Below, piece after piece: positions 7,080 to 15,356 of a stretch of DNA of 45,198 nt. The stretch lies in assembly GCF_000297435.1 (NCBI RefSeq), contig NZ_CAIP01000421.1, forward strand, positions 1-45,198, written 5' to 3'. Every line of letters begins with the position of its first letter. Within the stretch, counting starts at the first letter, position 1. The position numbers and the translations under genes are program-made. The DNA comes from Microcystis sp. T1-4 (GTDB lineage Bacteria; Cyanobacteriota; Cyanobacteriia; Cyanobacteriales; Microcystaceae). A model generated the notes under the pieces. It searched no databases, had not been told where the DNA came from, and saw only the letters and a list, made by a program, of their open reading frames with translations.

Positions 7080-7835
7080 CTAATTACTATTGATACGACT
7101 TAAAAAGGCTTGTAAGCGCTCGCTGTGGGGATTATTAAAGAAAGTGTCGGGATCACCTGCTTCTTCGATGACACCTTGATTAAAGAACAAAACCTTGTTA
7201 GAGACTTCCTTGGCGAACTGCATTTCGTGGGTGACGACTACCATAGTCATCCCCTCATCGGCCAATTGACGCATAACGTTTAACACTTCCCCGACTAATT
7301 CCGGATCCAGGGCCGAAGTGGGTTCATCAAATAAAATCACCTCTGGTTTCATGCAGAGACTGCGAGCGATCGCCACCCGTTGTTTTTGTCCTCCCGATAA
7401 TTGGTCGGGATAAACATCGGCTTTTGGTGCTAATCCCACCTTTTCCAGATAATGAATAGCCGTATCCTTAGCCTCATTTTCCGGATGGTGTAACACTTGC
7501 TTGGGCGCTAACATCAAGTTTTGCAAAACGGTGAGATGGGGAAAAAGATTAAAGTGTTGAAACACCATACTTACCCGGCTGCGTAACTTGCGGAGGACTG
7601 ATTGATTTAACTTCGGGGAAGAGATGTCAATTCCCATCACCTCCAAGCGGCCGCCGTTAATTGTTTCCAAACGATTGAGACAGCGTAAAAAGGTACTTTT
7701 GCCGCAGCCAGAGGGACCGATTACCGATACCACGTCCCCTTGATAAAGAGTGCCTGTAACTCCTTTGAGTACCTCTAAAGAGCCGTAACTTTTGCGTAAA
7801 CCTTCACTAACAATCACAGGGGTGGTAGTGGTCAT
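7080..7835 (-). CDS. bgtA: Amino-acid ABC transporter ATP-binding protein (BgtA/GlnQ family)
   Basis: A 251-aa ABC ATPase of polar-amino-acid type. Walker A GPSGCGKST, Q-loop FQHFNLFPHLTVLQN, signature LSGGQKQR, Walker B VILFDEPTSALDPE and switch VVTHEM are all intact. GlnQ/HisP features include FQHFNLFPH and the closing GDPDTFFNNPHSERLQAFL. It is divergent from the fused binding-protein/permease at 8034, which lacks an ATPase of its own; the two together would make a complete importer. In Synechocystis the homologous Bgt system (BgtA plus BgtB) imports basic amino acids and glutamine. The 198-bp divergent spacer should carry both promoters; I saw no clear GTA-N8-TAC NtcA site in it. Confidence 0.85.
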   Translation of the reverse strand: MTTTTPVIVSEGLRKSYGSLEVLKGVTGTLYQGDVVSVIGPSGCGKSTFLRCLNRLETINGGRLEVMGIDISSPKLNQSVLRKLRSRVSMVFQHFNLFPHLTVLQNLMLAPKQVLHHPENEAKDTAIHYLEKVGLAPKADVYPDQLSGGQKQRVAIARSLCMKPEVILFDEPTSALDPELVGEVLNVMRQLADEGMTMVVVTHEMQFAKEVSNKVLFFNQGVIEEAGDPDTFFNNPHSERLQAFLSRINSN

Positions 7836-8033
7836 GATGTCCTCTCGTAAAAAATTTTACATTCTGTATAAAAGTATCCAGATTAGTTTCTGCTAGATTG
7901 TATCCTTGACGACATTTTATCAAGAGGAATAATCATAATACTCAAATAGTCTCTCTACATCTGTCTTAGGTGGCAAGTAGGGCGAAATCCTTAACTTAAT
8001 TGAGTAAAAAAATCAAGGAGAAAAAATTAAAAA

Positions 8034-9545
8034 ATGATTAAATTTTGGCGAGGGCGGGCGGTACAGAGAGTTATCTTTGCCTTGTTAGGATTAGTCTTGG
8101 TGCTTGGATTAAGTGTTATTCCCGCTTTTTCCCAGACTCCTCCTAATCCTTTTCGAGTCGCCACAGAAGCAACTTTTCCACCCTTTGAATTTCAACAAGG
8201 GGGACAATTAACCGGATTTGATATCGATTTAATGCGAGCGATTGGAGAGGAAGCTGATCTCAATATTGACTTTAGAAATTTACCCTTTGATGGCATTATT
8301 CCGGCTCTACAAGCGAGAACAGTGGAAGCCGCTATTAGTGGCATGACCATCACCGCCGAACGGGCCCAAGCGATTTCTTTTTCTCGACCTTATTTTAGGG
8401 CTGGTTTAGCGATCGCTGTTCGGGAAGATAATAAGACGATTAAAAATTTTGAAGACTTAAAAGGCAAAAGAATTGCCGTCCAAATTGGCACAACGGGAGC
8501 CTTAGAAGCGACAAAAATACCGGGGGCAACAGTTAGTCAATTTGACTCGGCGGCCTTAGCTTTGCAGGAATTAATTAATGGTCGAGTTGAGGCGGTAGTT
8601 AACGATAAACCCGTGACTTTGTATGCAATTAAACAAGCGGGTTTAAGGGGAGTAAAAGTAGTCGGAGAATTATTAACAGAGGAATTCTACGGGATTGCTT
8701 TACCCCAAAATTCCCCCTATCTCCAGTTAATTAATGATGCTCTCGGTCGAGTCATAGAAAGTGGTCGGTACGATGCTATTTTTCGGCAATGGTTTGGAGA
8801 AAAACCGCCAGAATTACCCTTAGTTGCCCCAGCTTTAAAGAATTTACAGGAATCGAGTTTTAACTGGGGAGAATTATTCTATAACCTGATTTTCAAAGGG
8901 GTTCCCTGGACAATTCTGTTAACGGTTCTGTCTTTTCTGTTCGGGTTAATCGGCGGAACTTTAGTGGCCATTGCCCTGATTTCTCCCTACAAATGGTTAA
9001 AAATAATTTGCCGCATCTATGTGGATTTCTTTCGGGGAACACCGATGCTGGTGCAATTATTCTTGATCTATTTTGGTTTGCCAGGGTTGTTCCGAGAAAT
9101 TGGCTTAAATATCGACTTAGATCGTTTACCGGCGGCCCTATTTGCCCTAAGTTTAAATGTAGCGGCCTATTTAGCTGAAATTATGCGCGGCGGTATTCAA
9201 TCGATCGATAATGGTCAATGGGAAGCTTGTTCTAGTCTAGGAATGTCCCCAGTGCAAACCATGCGCGAGGTGATTTTTCCCCAAGCTTTTCGCCGGATGT
9301 TGCCCCCCTTGGGGAATGAATTTATCACCCTAATTAAAGATACCAGTTTAGCGGCAGTAATCGGTTTTGAAGAATTATTCCGGCAAGGTCAGTTAATGGT
9401 AGCCACTACCTATAAAGCTTTCGAGATTTATATCGCTGTTGCTTTAGTTTATTTGGTTTTAACTACCCTTTCCTCCGTGGTATTTAAGCGCTTAGAGATT
9501 TATATGGATCCCCTACATAAATCTAAACAGGAACAGAAAGCCTAG
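8034..9545 (+). CDS. bgtB: Fused amino-acid-binding protein/permease (BgtB type)
   Basis: A 503-aa fusion. Signal peptide at about 1-34 (RVIFALLGLVLVLGLSVIPAFSQ), then a periplasmic amino-acid-binding domain at about 40-265 (RVATEATFPPFEFQQGGQLTGFDIDLM..., the family-3 solute-binding signature, and NDKPVTLYAI). A HisM/GlnP permease follows at about 280-495 with several membrane segments and the EAA loop EACSSLGMSPVQTMREVIFPQA that docks the ATPase. ATG 8034 is preceded by AAGGAG. In this architecture the sensor domain is tethered to the channel, as in Synechocystis BgtB and GlnPQ-type systems. Partner ATPase is the divergent bgtA gene. Basic amino acids or glutamine are the likely substrates. 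Confidence 0.88.
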   Translation: MIKFWRGRAVQRVIFALLGLVLVLGLSVIPAFSQTPPNPFRVATEATFPPFEFQQGGQLTGFDIDLMRAIGEEADLNIDFRNLPFDGIIPALQARTVEAAISGMTITAERAQAISFSRPYFRAGLAIAVREDNKTIKNFEDLKGKRIAVQIGTTGALEATKIPGATVSQFDSAALALQELINGRVEAVVNDKPVTLYAIKQAGLRGVKVVGELLTEEFYGIALPQNSPYLQLINDALGRVIESGRYDAIFRQWFGEKPPELPLVAPALKNLQESSFNWGELFYNLIFKGVPWTILLTVLSFLFGLIGGTLVAIALISPYKWLKIICRIYVDFFRGTPMLVQLFLIYFGLPGLFREIGLNIDLDRLPAALFALSLNVAAYLAEIMRGGIQSIDNGQWEACSSLGMSPVQTMREVIFPQAFRRMLPPLGNEFITLIKDTSLAAVIGFEELFRQGQLMVATTYKAFEIYIAVALVYLVLTTLSSVVFKRLEIYMDPLHKSKQEQKA

Positions 9546-9603
9546 GGGCAACAGATGGGAACTGAAACCGAGTTTAAGAGAATTGTCAGGGGGGTAACTT
9601 CCA

Positions 9604-9749
9604 GGCTCTCTTGGATTTGGTGGGTAAAATGTATTCTAAGATACATTCCTTCTAGCGAGGGGGTGGAACGAACCACAAAGACACAAAGGACACAAAGATT
9701 GATCGATCATATTGTAAGTTAAACTTATCACACAGAACCCAGAAGAGCC
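9604..9749. mobile_element. MITE copy 2
   Basis: A 146-bp element, GGCTCTCTTGG at the left and CCAGAAGAGCC at the right, with the shared core GGTAAAATGTATTCTAAGAT and ACCACAAAGACACAAAGGAC. The left flank ends ACTTCCA and the right flank starts ACTTCC, consistent with a 6-8-bp target duplication. It lies between bgtB and the convergent coiled-coil gene, so it disrupts nothing. Confidence 0.8.
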
Positions 9750-9816
9750 ACTTCCCTGACTGTTAAAACCGACTAAGGGCAAGAAATTAAGCTTAAAATG
9801 CCGAGGTGGTAGTCAA

Positions 9817-10302
9817 TCAGTCGGTCGAACCCGGGTTTCTAGAGGCAGAAATAAGCCAAAAAGCCCCTAAACCGGAGGTAAGAACCACGACAATAATTGA
9901 CCCGACCAATAACCAACTATTTTTAGAAAATGGCTGTTTTGAAGCAGTAACGGTGATGGGACGAGTGACCGGGATTTCTTCCTTAACCCGCAGCGAAGAA
10001 GAGGGGGGTGTAACCAAACGGGGAGGAACCGGGATGACGAAGGAGGGTTCCTCGACGGGATTCCTCTCAAAACTCTTTACCACTTTTTCTAATCGTCTTC
10101 CCTGATCAACTACTGTCTCGATTTCCTGACGTAATTGCCGATTACTCTTGACAAGTTGCTGGTTTTGTGCTTCTAGAAATTCCACCCGTGCCTGGGTGGC
10201 CTGCAATTCTTTGACTAATTCCCGATAGACCGAGAGGGGAACCGAGGGGCGACCGGTGAAACCCTGGGGTCTTTGGGGGGAAATACGCGGCGTAGTGGTC
10301 AT
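9817..10302 (-). CDS. Coiled-coil protein with C-terminal membrane anchor
   Basis: A 161-aa protein of unknown function. The N-terminal 20 residues are proline-rich, residues about 25-80 form a coiled coil (VYRELVKELQATQARVEFLE and heptad-like Q/L/E pattern), then a basic proline/serine linker, and a single membrane span at about 130-155 (SWLLVGSIIVVVLTSGLGAFW). The bulk is therefore cytoplasmic or lumenal and tail-anchored. It starts 7 bp downstream of thiD and is probably the third gene of a ftsZ-thiD-9817 operon. No catalytic motif seen. Confidence 0.75.
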   Translation of the reverse strand: MTTTPRISPQRPQGFTGRPSVPLSVYRELVKELQATQARVEFLEAQNQQLVKSNRQLRQEIETVVDQGRRLEKVVKSFERNPVEEPSFVIPVPPRLVTPPSSSLRVKEEIPVTRPITVTASKQPFSKNSWLLVGSIIVVVLTSGLGAFWLISASRNPGSTD

Positions 10303-10309
10303 GAATCGA

Positions 10310-11110
10310 CTAATTTAGGGCTTTTAAGCGGTAAAAATGCCCCACAGGACCGGTTCCTTGACCGATGGCGAGGGAATGCTCAAGGGCGTTAGTAACGTAC
10401 TCCTTGGCTTTTTTCACCGCTATTTTCAGGTCATCACCCAAAGCGAGGTTAGCGGCGATCGCTGCCGATAGGGTACAACCAGTTCCGTGAGTGTTATTGG
10501 TTTCGACGCTTCTGGTCTGAAAAGTTTCCCATTCCTGTCCATCAAAGCAGATATCAACCCCACGCAGCCGACCTTTCATGCCTCCCCCCTTCACTAATAC
10601 CGGTGTGGCCGACTTCTGGAAAATAATTTCGGCGGCCGCTTTCATCGTCTCAAAATCATTGATCTCAATGCCACTTAAAAGCTGTGCTTCGTAACGATTA
10701 GGGGTAACAATCGAAGCTAGGGGAATTAAACTATTAAAAAGACTATCTATAGCCCGATCATCAATTAATTTGGCTCCTACCCGCGAAACCATAACCGGAT
10801 CCACCACTAAACTGATTAAACGCCAGCGCTCGATCGCCTCGGCCACTGCTTCGATAATCTCGCTGCTGAACAGCATTCCCGTCTTGACCGCTGACACACC
10901 GAAATCCCTGACCACGGCATCGATTTGGGCCGTTACCATTTCTGGACTTAGGGACTCGACGCGCTCGACCCCTAGGGTATTTTGGGCGGTAATGCAGGTA
11001 AGGGCGCTGGTGCCGTGAACTCGGTGGAAGGCGAAGGTTTTCAAATCAGCTTGAATTCCCGCCCCGCCACCACTATCGGAACCGGCGATGGTGAGGGCAA
11101 TGGCAGTCAT
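10310..11110 (-). CDS. thiD: Hydroxymethylpyrimidine/phosphomethylpyrimidine kinase
   Basis: A 266-aa ribokinase-fold kinase that phosphorylates HMP and HMP-P in thiamine biosynthesis. Diagnostic motifs are TIAGSDSGGGAGIQADLK at the N-terminus (substrate site), VDPVMVSRVGAKLIDD in the middle, TPNRYEAQLLSG, and the anion hole/catalytic DTHGTGCTLSAAIAANLA-type sequence NNTHGTGCTLSAAIAANLA near residue 210 (the usual aspartate of GTGC motifs precedes as N here in NTHGTGC, as is common in ThiD). It starts 6 bp after ftsZ and is followed 7 bp later by the coiled-coil gene, so it is probably cotranscribed with ftsZ. Length is normal for the family. Confidence 0.94.
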   Translation of the reverse strand: MTAIALTIAGSDSGGGAGIQADLKTFAFHRVHGTSALTCITAQNTLGVERVESLSPEMVTAQIDAVVRDFGVSAVKTGMLFSSEIIEAVAEAIERWRLISLVVDPVMVSRVGAKLIDDRAIDSLFNSLIPLASIVTPNRYEAQLLSGIEINDFETMKAAAEIIFQKSATPVLVKGGGMKGRLRGVDICFDGQEWETFQTRSVETNNTHGTGCTLSAAIAANLALGDDLKIAVKKAKEYVTNALEHSLAIGQGTGPVGHFYRLKALN

Positions 11111-11116
11111 AGGAGG

Positions 11117-12364
11117 TTAGCGATCAAAAGGACGACGACGTTGCAAGAATTCGGGGATATCTAATCCTGCGGGTTTTGCTGGTTCGGGAGTCGGGGCCGG
11201 ACTGGGTGCGGGGGTATTAATCACCACCTTGTTACTGGTGGGACGAGAGGGGGAATCGCCGGAAAAACCGGTGGCAATGACGGTAATTCTGACTTCTCCC
11301 TGCATTTTCTCGTCAATTACTGCCCCAAAGATGATATTAGCGTTGGGATCAACCACCTCATAGATAATTTCAGCGGCGGCATTGACTTCGTGTAGGGTTA
11401 GGTCTTGACCACCAGTGATGTTAAAGACCACACCTTTCGCCCCTTCGATCGAGGATTCCAGTAACGGTGAGGATATAGCCGCGATCGCTCCTTCCTTAGC
11501 CCGAGATTTTCCGGAACCGATGCCGATGCCCATTAGGGCTGAACCCGCATCGGCCATCACTGCCCGCACATCGGCGAAATCCACATTCACCAGACCGGGG
11601 ATAGTGATAATATCCGAGATGCCCTGTACCCCTTGGCGCAGCACATCATCGGCGACCCGAAAAGCCTCCTGTAGGGGAGTTTCGGCGGGTATTACCTGTA
11701 ATAACTGGTTATTGGGGATAATAATCAGGGTATCGACCCGACTTTGTAAACCGCCCACCCCTTCATCGGCCTGATTAGTGCGACGACGACCCTCGAAGGT
11801 AAAGGGACGAGTGACAACTCCCACGGTCAAACAGCCGATTTCTTTGGCAATTTCGGCCACAATTGGAGCGGCCCCCGTTCCCGTGCCGCCGCCCATGCCG
11901 GCGGTAATAAAGACTAGATCGGTTCCTTCCAATGCCTGGGCGATTTCATCCCGGGATTCTTCCGCCGCTTTCTGTCCGATGGCCGGATTGCCGCCCGCCC
12001 CTAGGCCGCGGGTTAATTTTGTCCCGATTTGTAACCTCTGGGGGGCGGAGGAATGGGCTAGGGCTTGCGCGTCGGTGTTAATTGCCCAAAATTCGATTCC
12101 GGTCACGCCACTGGCGATCATGCGGTTAACGGCGTTACAGCCCCCACCGCCGACCCCGATCACCTTGATCTTGGCGACATTGCTTGGCACGATGCGATTG
12201 CTACGACTTTCTTCTCGGGGTGTCATCTGTGATTCATGGGGACGAGTAAATAATACTCCAGCATTATTCTGAGAGTAATGATTATCTTCGCTCATAGCTG
12301 AACTGGCATAATCGTTACTGTTCAGATTGGGATAGATGGAAACAATTTCATTAATCGATGTCAT
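11117..12364 (-). CDS. ftsZ: Cell-division tubulin homologue FtsZ
   Basis: A 415-aa GTPase that forms the Z ring. Signature motifs are KVIGVGGGGCNAVNRMI (residues about 67-84), the T4 tubulin motif GGGTGTGAAP and the T7 catalytic loop NVDFADVRAVMADAG. The N-terminus is about 60 residues longer than in E. coli FtsZ, usual for cyanobacteria; ATG 12364 is retained, though a second ATG 18 codons downstream is possible. The C-terminus ends DIPEFLQRRRPF, the conserved tail peptide that binds FtsA/ZipA/SepF-type partners. It is followed by thiD after 6 bp. The 192 bp to ftsQ upstream are AT-rich and probably contain the ftsZ promoter. Confidence 0.97.
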   Translation of the reverse strand: MTSINEIVSIYPNLNSNDYASSAMSEDNHYSQNNAGVLFTRPHESQMTPREESRSNRIVPSNVAKIKVIGVGGGGCNAVNRMIASGVTGIEFWAINTDAQALAHSSAPQRLQIGTKLTRGLGAGGNPAIGQKAAEESRDEIAQALEGTDLVFITAGMGGGTGTGAAPIVAEIAKEIGCLTVGVVTRPFTFEGRRRTNQADEGVGGLQSRVDTLIIIPNNQLLQVIPAETPLQEAFRVADDVLRQGVQGISDIITIPGLVNVDFADVRAVMADAGSALMGIGIGSGKSRAKEGAIAAISSPLLESSIEGAKGVVFNITGGQDLTLHEVNAAAEIIYEVVDPNANIIFGAVIDEKMQGEVRITVIATGFSGDSPSRPTSNKVVINTPAPSPAPTPEPAKPAGLDIPEFLQRRRPFDR

Positions 12365-12556
12365 TGGAATTGGAACACTCTTAGTACAAGATTCTGTTAT
12401 TGGTTTGATGAATCAGAGATGCACCGTTAACACTATCACTAATATTATGTCTGTTCCAGTATCTACAGTATCAGTTTCTTTTTCAGAAAATCATAATTTG
12501 TGGTTTTTGCCAATACCTAAAGGGAATAATTGCGGTTTTTTGCTGATCAATTCCAG

Positions 12557-13378
12557 TTAATCTCGACCAGTTGCCGTTACTTTGGCAACCATAGGGGCTG
12601 GCTGCGGTTTTAATTGTACAGTGGGAGCATCGGGATTGCTCAGGTCAATGTAGATAATTCGCGCTAGGGGTATCTTGGATGACAATTGCCGTGATTGTAC
12701 GAGAGCGGTTAACTTTTCGGGCAATCTATCCTTATAAAAACCTAAATAGACCTGCCCCAGTTCAGTTTTTAGTACAAGATTACTAGGATTGCGCCAATCG
12801 ATGGCGGTAACTTTAATCGATAAGTTGTCAATTAAAGGATAAATTTTCTGCCACTGTTGTTGATATTGTCGGTCGTAACCAAGCACTTCTAGGCTAGGTA
12901 ATTGGCTTTTGGGTAGAGTTCGACCATAATAGTTTTGAGGAATTATCGTTCCCGAGGCATCTAAAAAGCCTTGCTGTTGATGGGAACGCCAACGGGCAAC
13001 AGGTTTTCTTTCTTGAATGGAAACAATCACTTTCGGGGGTAATAATTGCCGCTCGATCTTAACGTCGGCAATAGCGGGAATAGCCGCTAGTTTTGCTCGC
13101 AATTGATGGGTGGGTAATTCCCAGAGAGACAGGGGATAGCTTAATTTCAGCCAAGCGCGAATCGACTGGGGCGACATTAATTCCGTGCCTTCGATTTCCA
13201 CCTGTCCGGCCTTGCTAATTGTCCAATAGGGCGAAGTCATCCCCCAAGCTAATCCCGCCGCTAAACCACTAACCACCAGAAAGCGACCTAGGGCTTGCCA
13301 CACCTTTGATCGCCTTTGGTGGCGCAGGTTTTGTCGTTTTTGTTCCAGGGAGAGGGAAGAAAGGATTTGATCGCTCAT
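12557..13378 (-). CDS. ftsQ: Cell-division protein FtsQ (POTRA)
   Basis: A 273-aa bitopic protein. The cytoplasmic N-terminus is basic (KRQNLRHQRRSKVW), followed by a membrane span at about 30-48 and a POTRA domain at about 55-125 (VEIEGTELMSPQSIRAWLKL..PLSLWELPTHQLRAKLAAIPAIADVKIERQLPP-type pattern) and the FtsQ beta domain (VSIQERKPVARW). It recruits late divisome components. Position directly upstream of ftsZ, the classic dcw order, supports the assignment. No FtsA gene lies between them, as is normal in cyanobacteria. Confidence 0.93.
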   Translation of the reverse strand: MSDQILSSLSLEQKRQNLRHQRRSKVWQALGRFLVVSGLAAGLAWGMTSPYWTISKAGQVEIEGTELMSPQSIRAWLKLSYPLSLWELPTHQLRAKLAAIPAIADVKIERQLLPPKVIVSIQERKPVARWRSHQQQGFLDASGTIIPQNYYGRTLPKSQLPSLEVLGYDRQYQQQWQKIYPLIDNLSIKVTAIDWRNPSNLVLKTELGQVYLGFYKDRLPEKLTALVQSRQLSSKIPLARIIYIDLSNPDAPTVQLKPQPAPMVAKVTATGRD

Positions 13379-13623
13379 GGGGAAAATCTCGGGCAGTTTT
13401 GCTGTTATCTTAGGTCGCGAGGTGGGCCGCTGGCAACTCGATCGCCACTCAAGTAATCAGTTTGACAAAGAAAGAGATAATCAATGTTATAACAGTATTA
13501 GTCTACAGGCGTTCTTTTGTCTGTCTCCAAGAAACCTAAACGCTCCTTTTTGCCAAGATATTTCGACGGTCAGCCCGAAAGAGCGTTCCGGCAAGAACAG
13601 CCTAATTTATCTGAAAATTACCT

Positions 13624-14916
13624 ATGGTTATCAACAAACGCGGACTTGTTCTCGGTGCTACAGCAGTGGTCCTGTCTACCGTCGCCGTCACGGGGGCGGG
13701 ATTCCGTCTCTCCCAAAGTCAAGCTTTTTTTCAGGAAAGTCCCAAGGAAACCGTTGATGAGGTTTGGCAGATCATCAACCGCACTTATTTAGATGGCACT
13801 TTTAATCAATCGGACTGGAACGCCATCCGCAGTGAGTATTTAAATCGTTCCTACAAAAATCAAGAGGAAGCATACACCGCTATCCGCGAGATGTTGAAAA
13901 CTCTCAATGATCCCTATACCCGTTTTATGGATCCCAAAGAGTTTAACAATATGAAGATCGATACATCGGGAGAATTGACTGGGGTAGGGATTCAACTGAC
14001 CAAAGATGAGAAAACTAAGCAGTTAGTCGTGGTTTCACCCATTGAGGATACACCTGCTTCTAAAGCCGGTGTGCTGCCCAAAGATGTGATTATCGCTATC
14101 GATGGTAAATCTACCCAAGGTATGGAACTGGAGCAAGCGGTGAGCATGATCCGCGGCAAAGTGGGGACAAGTGTTAAGATCACGATTCAACGGGGTGAGG
14201 AGAAAAAAGAATTGACTCTTACCCGGGCCAAAATTGAAATTCACCCAGTCCGGGCCCGCACGGAAAACACCCCGATCGGTAAAATCGGTTATGTCCGTCT
14301 CAATCAATTTAGCGCCCAGGCTAGTGGGGATATGAGTCAAGCGATTCGCGAATTAGAAGCCGAAGAGGTGAAGGGTTATATTCTCGATCTGCGTTCTAAC
14401 CCCGGCGGTTTACTCTACGCCAGCATCGAAATCGCTCGGATGTGGATACCCGATGGTTTAATCGTCTCTACGGTCGATCGCAAAGGGGTGACGGAACGTC
14501 AACGGGCCAACAATCAAGCTTTGACTAATAAACCTCTGGTTGTCCTCGTCGATGGGGGTTCCGCCAGCGCCAGTGAAATTCTCTCCGGAGCTTTACAGGA
14601 TCATGATCGGGCGGTTATTGTCGGTACGAAAACCTTTGGTAAGGGATTAGTGCAATCGGTACGCAGTCTCAGTGACGGTTCCGGATTAGCGGTGACGATT
14701 GCCAAGTATCTCACCCCCGACGGACGGGACATCAATAAAGATGGTATTCATCCCGATGTGGAGTCGGAACTAAGCGAGGAAGATCGCAAAAATCTTCAAC
14801 AGGAGCGGGATCAGGTGGGAACCTTCCAAGATCCGCAATTCAAGAAGGCTTTTGAAATCCTCGAGCAAGAAATCGCAGACGCCAAGAAAAAACCCACCAA
14901 TACCGCTAAACAATAG
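13624..14916 (+). CDS. C-terminal processing protease (S41 family, PDZ)
   Basis: A 430-aa periplasmic/lumenal serine protease. A signal anchor lies at about 6-27 (RGLVLGATAVVLSTVAVTGAGF), the PDZ domain at about 100-200 (TGVGIQLTKDEKTKQLVVVS and PASKAGVLPKDVIIAIDG) and the S41 core after that. The catalytic dyad is Ser315 in GGSASASEI and Lys340 in TKTFGKG, 25 residues apart as in the D1-processing protease. Cyanobacteria usually have three paralogues (CtpA, CtpB, CtpC); this sequence looks closer to CtpB/CtpC than to CtpA, but I leave the letter open. It is divergent from ftsQ, and its last 11 bp overlap the convergent gene at 14906. Confidence 0.93.
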   Translation: MVINKRGLVLGATAVVLSTVAVTGAGFRLSQSQAFFQESPKETVDEVWQIINRTYLDGTFNQSDWNAIRSEYLNRSYKNQEEAYTAIREMLKTLNDPYTRFMDPKEFNNMKIDTSGELTGVGIQLTKDEKTKQLVVVSPIEDTPASKAGVLPKDVIIAIDGKSTQGMELEQAVSMIRGKVGTSVKITIQRGEEKKELTLTRAKIEIHPVRARTENTPIGKIGYVRLNQFSAQASGDMSQAIRELEAEEVKGYILDLRSNPGGLLYASIEIARMWIPDGLIVSTVDRKGVTERQRANNQALTNKPLVVLVDGGSASASEILSGALQDHDRAVIVGTKTFGKGLVQSVRSLSDGSGLAVTIAKYLTPDGRDINKDGIHPDVESELSEEDRKNLQQERDQVGTFQDPQFKKAFEILEQEIADAKKKPTNTAKQ

Positions 14917-15091
14917 GTTGACATTTGCCCGCTCGAATTAAACCCACCCGACGGGCGATCGCTTCTCCCCGTTCGGCAAAAGGACCCCAGTATTGACCAT
15001 TGACTGGGGGTTTTCCCTTTTCTAGGGCTATAATCTGACAAATTCCGGTATTTTCCCGGACAATGTACCAGTTTTGTGGGCTATTATCCAT
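14906..15091 (-). CDS. Small conserved protein with WGPF...EAIARRVGLIRAGKCQP motif
   Basis: A 61-aa protein. It has the pattern WYIVRENTGICQIIALEKGK, then QYWGPFAERGEAIARRVGL and RAGKCQP. This looks like a short SPOR-like or single-domain cyanobacterial family in which WGPF...EA marks a sequence-repeat strand and helix; function unknown. Good amino-acid composition and a clear motif argue that it is real in spite of its size. It converges on the ctp gene and overlaps its last 11 bp. Confidence 0.68.
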   Translation of the reverse strand: MDNSPQNWYIVRENTGICQIIALEKGKPPVNGQYWGPFAERGEAIARRVGLIRAGKCQPIV

Positions 15092-15133
15092 AGATTTTTC
15101 TCCTTAATCCCCAAACCCTAGGGTTGATTCATA

Positions 15134-15161
15134 GTAGGGTTGATTCATGAATCAACCCTAC
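15134..15161. repeat. 28-bp perfect palindrome, GTAGGG-N16-CCCTAC family
   Basis: A perfect 28-bp palindrome: left arm GTAGGGTTGATTCA, right arm its exact complement. It shares outer GTAGGG...CCCTAC and the central ATTCATGAAT with the palindrome at 38372-38399, while three intervening bases differ on both arms in a compensated way. A partial copy (GGGTTGATTCAT) lies just before it at 15121-15132. Confidence 0.85.
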
Positions 15162-15234
15162 CCCAAACCCCACACCCTGCCCCCACGAAAAACTTTTTGC
15201 CGCAAACCCTAAGTAAAAAATTTTTATCAACTTC

Positions 15235-15265
15235 TTGACAAAACCCGGGAGATAAATGCTAATAT
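15235..15265 (+). promoter_or_regulatory. Probable sigma-70-type promoter of tRNA-Gln
   Basis: TTGACA at 15235-15240 is a perfect -35 hexamer. GCTAATATT at 15258-15266 supplies the -10 (TAATAT at 15260-15265 with a 19-bp spacer, or the preceding overlapping hexamer with 17 bp). The tRNA begins about 18 bp downstream, a sensible distance for a short leader. Confidence 0.65.
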
Positions 15266-15282
15266 TAAAAAGGTCTGTGCAA

Positions 15283-15355
15283 TGGGGATTAGCCAAGCGG
15301 TAAGGCAGCGGGTTTTGGTCCCGCCATTTCCTAGGTTCGAATCCTAGATCCCCAG
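15283..15355 (+). tRNA. tRNA-Gln (anticodon TTG)
   Basis: A 73-nt cloverleaf: acceptor TGGGGAT pairs with ATCCCCA, followed by discriminator G. The anticodon loop is TTTTGGT between GCGGG and CCCGC arms, giving TTG (UUG), which reads CAA/CAG. The T arm is CTAGG-TTCGAAT-CCTAG. The U1:A72 pair and G73 are glutamine identity features. CCA is not encoded. Its 3' end is 1 bp from the stop codon of the convergent AI-2E gene. Confidence 0.96.
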
Positions 15356-15356
15356 T

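Noticed and set aside
12336..12560. 74-codon plus-strand ORF opposite the ftsZ start and the ftsQ-ftsZ gap
   Set aside because: Composition is not protein-like, and it lies across the region expected to hold the ftsZ promoter.
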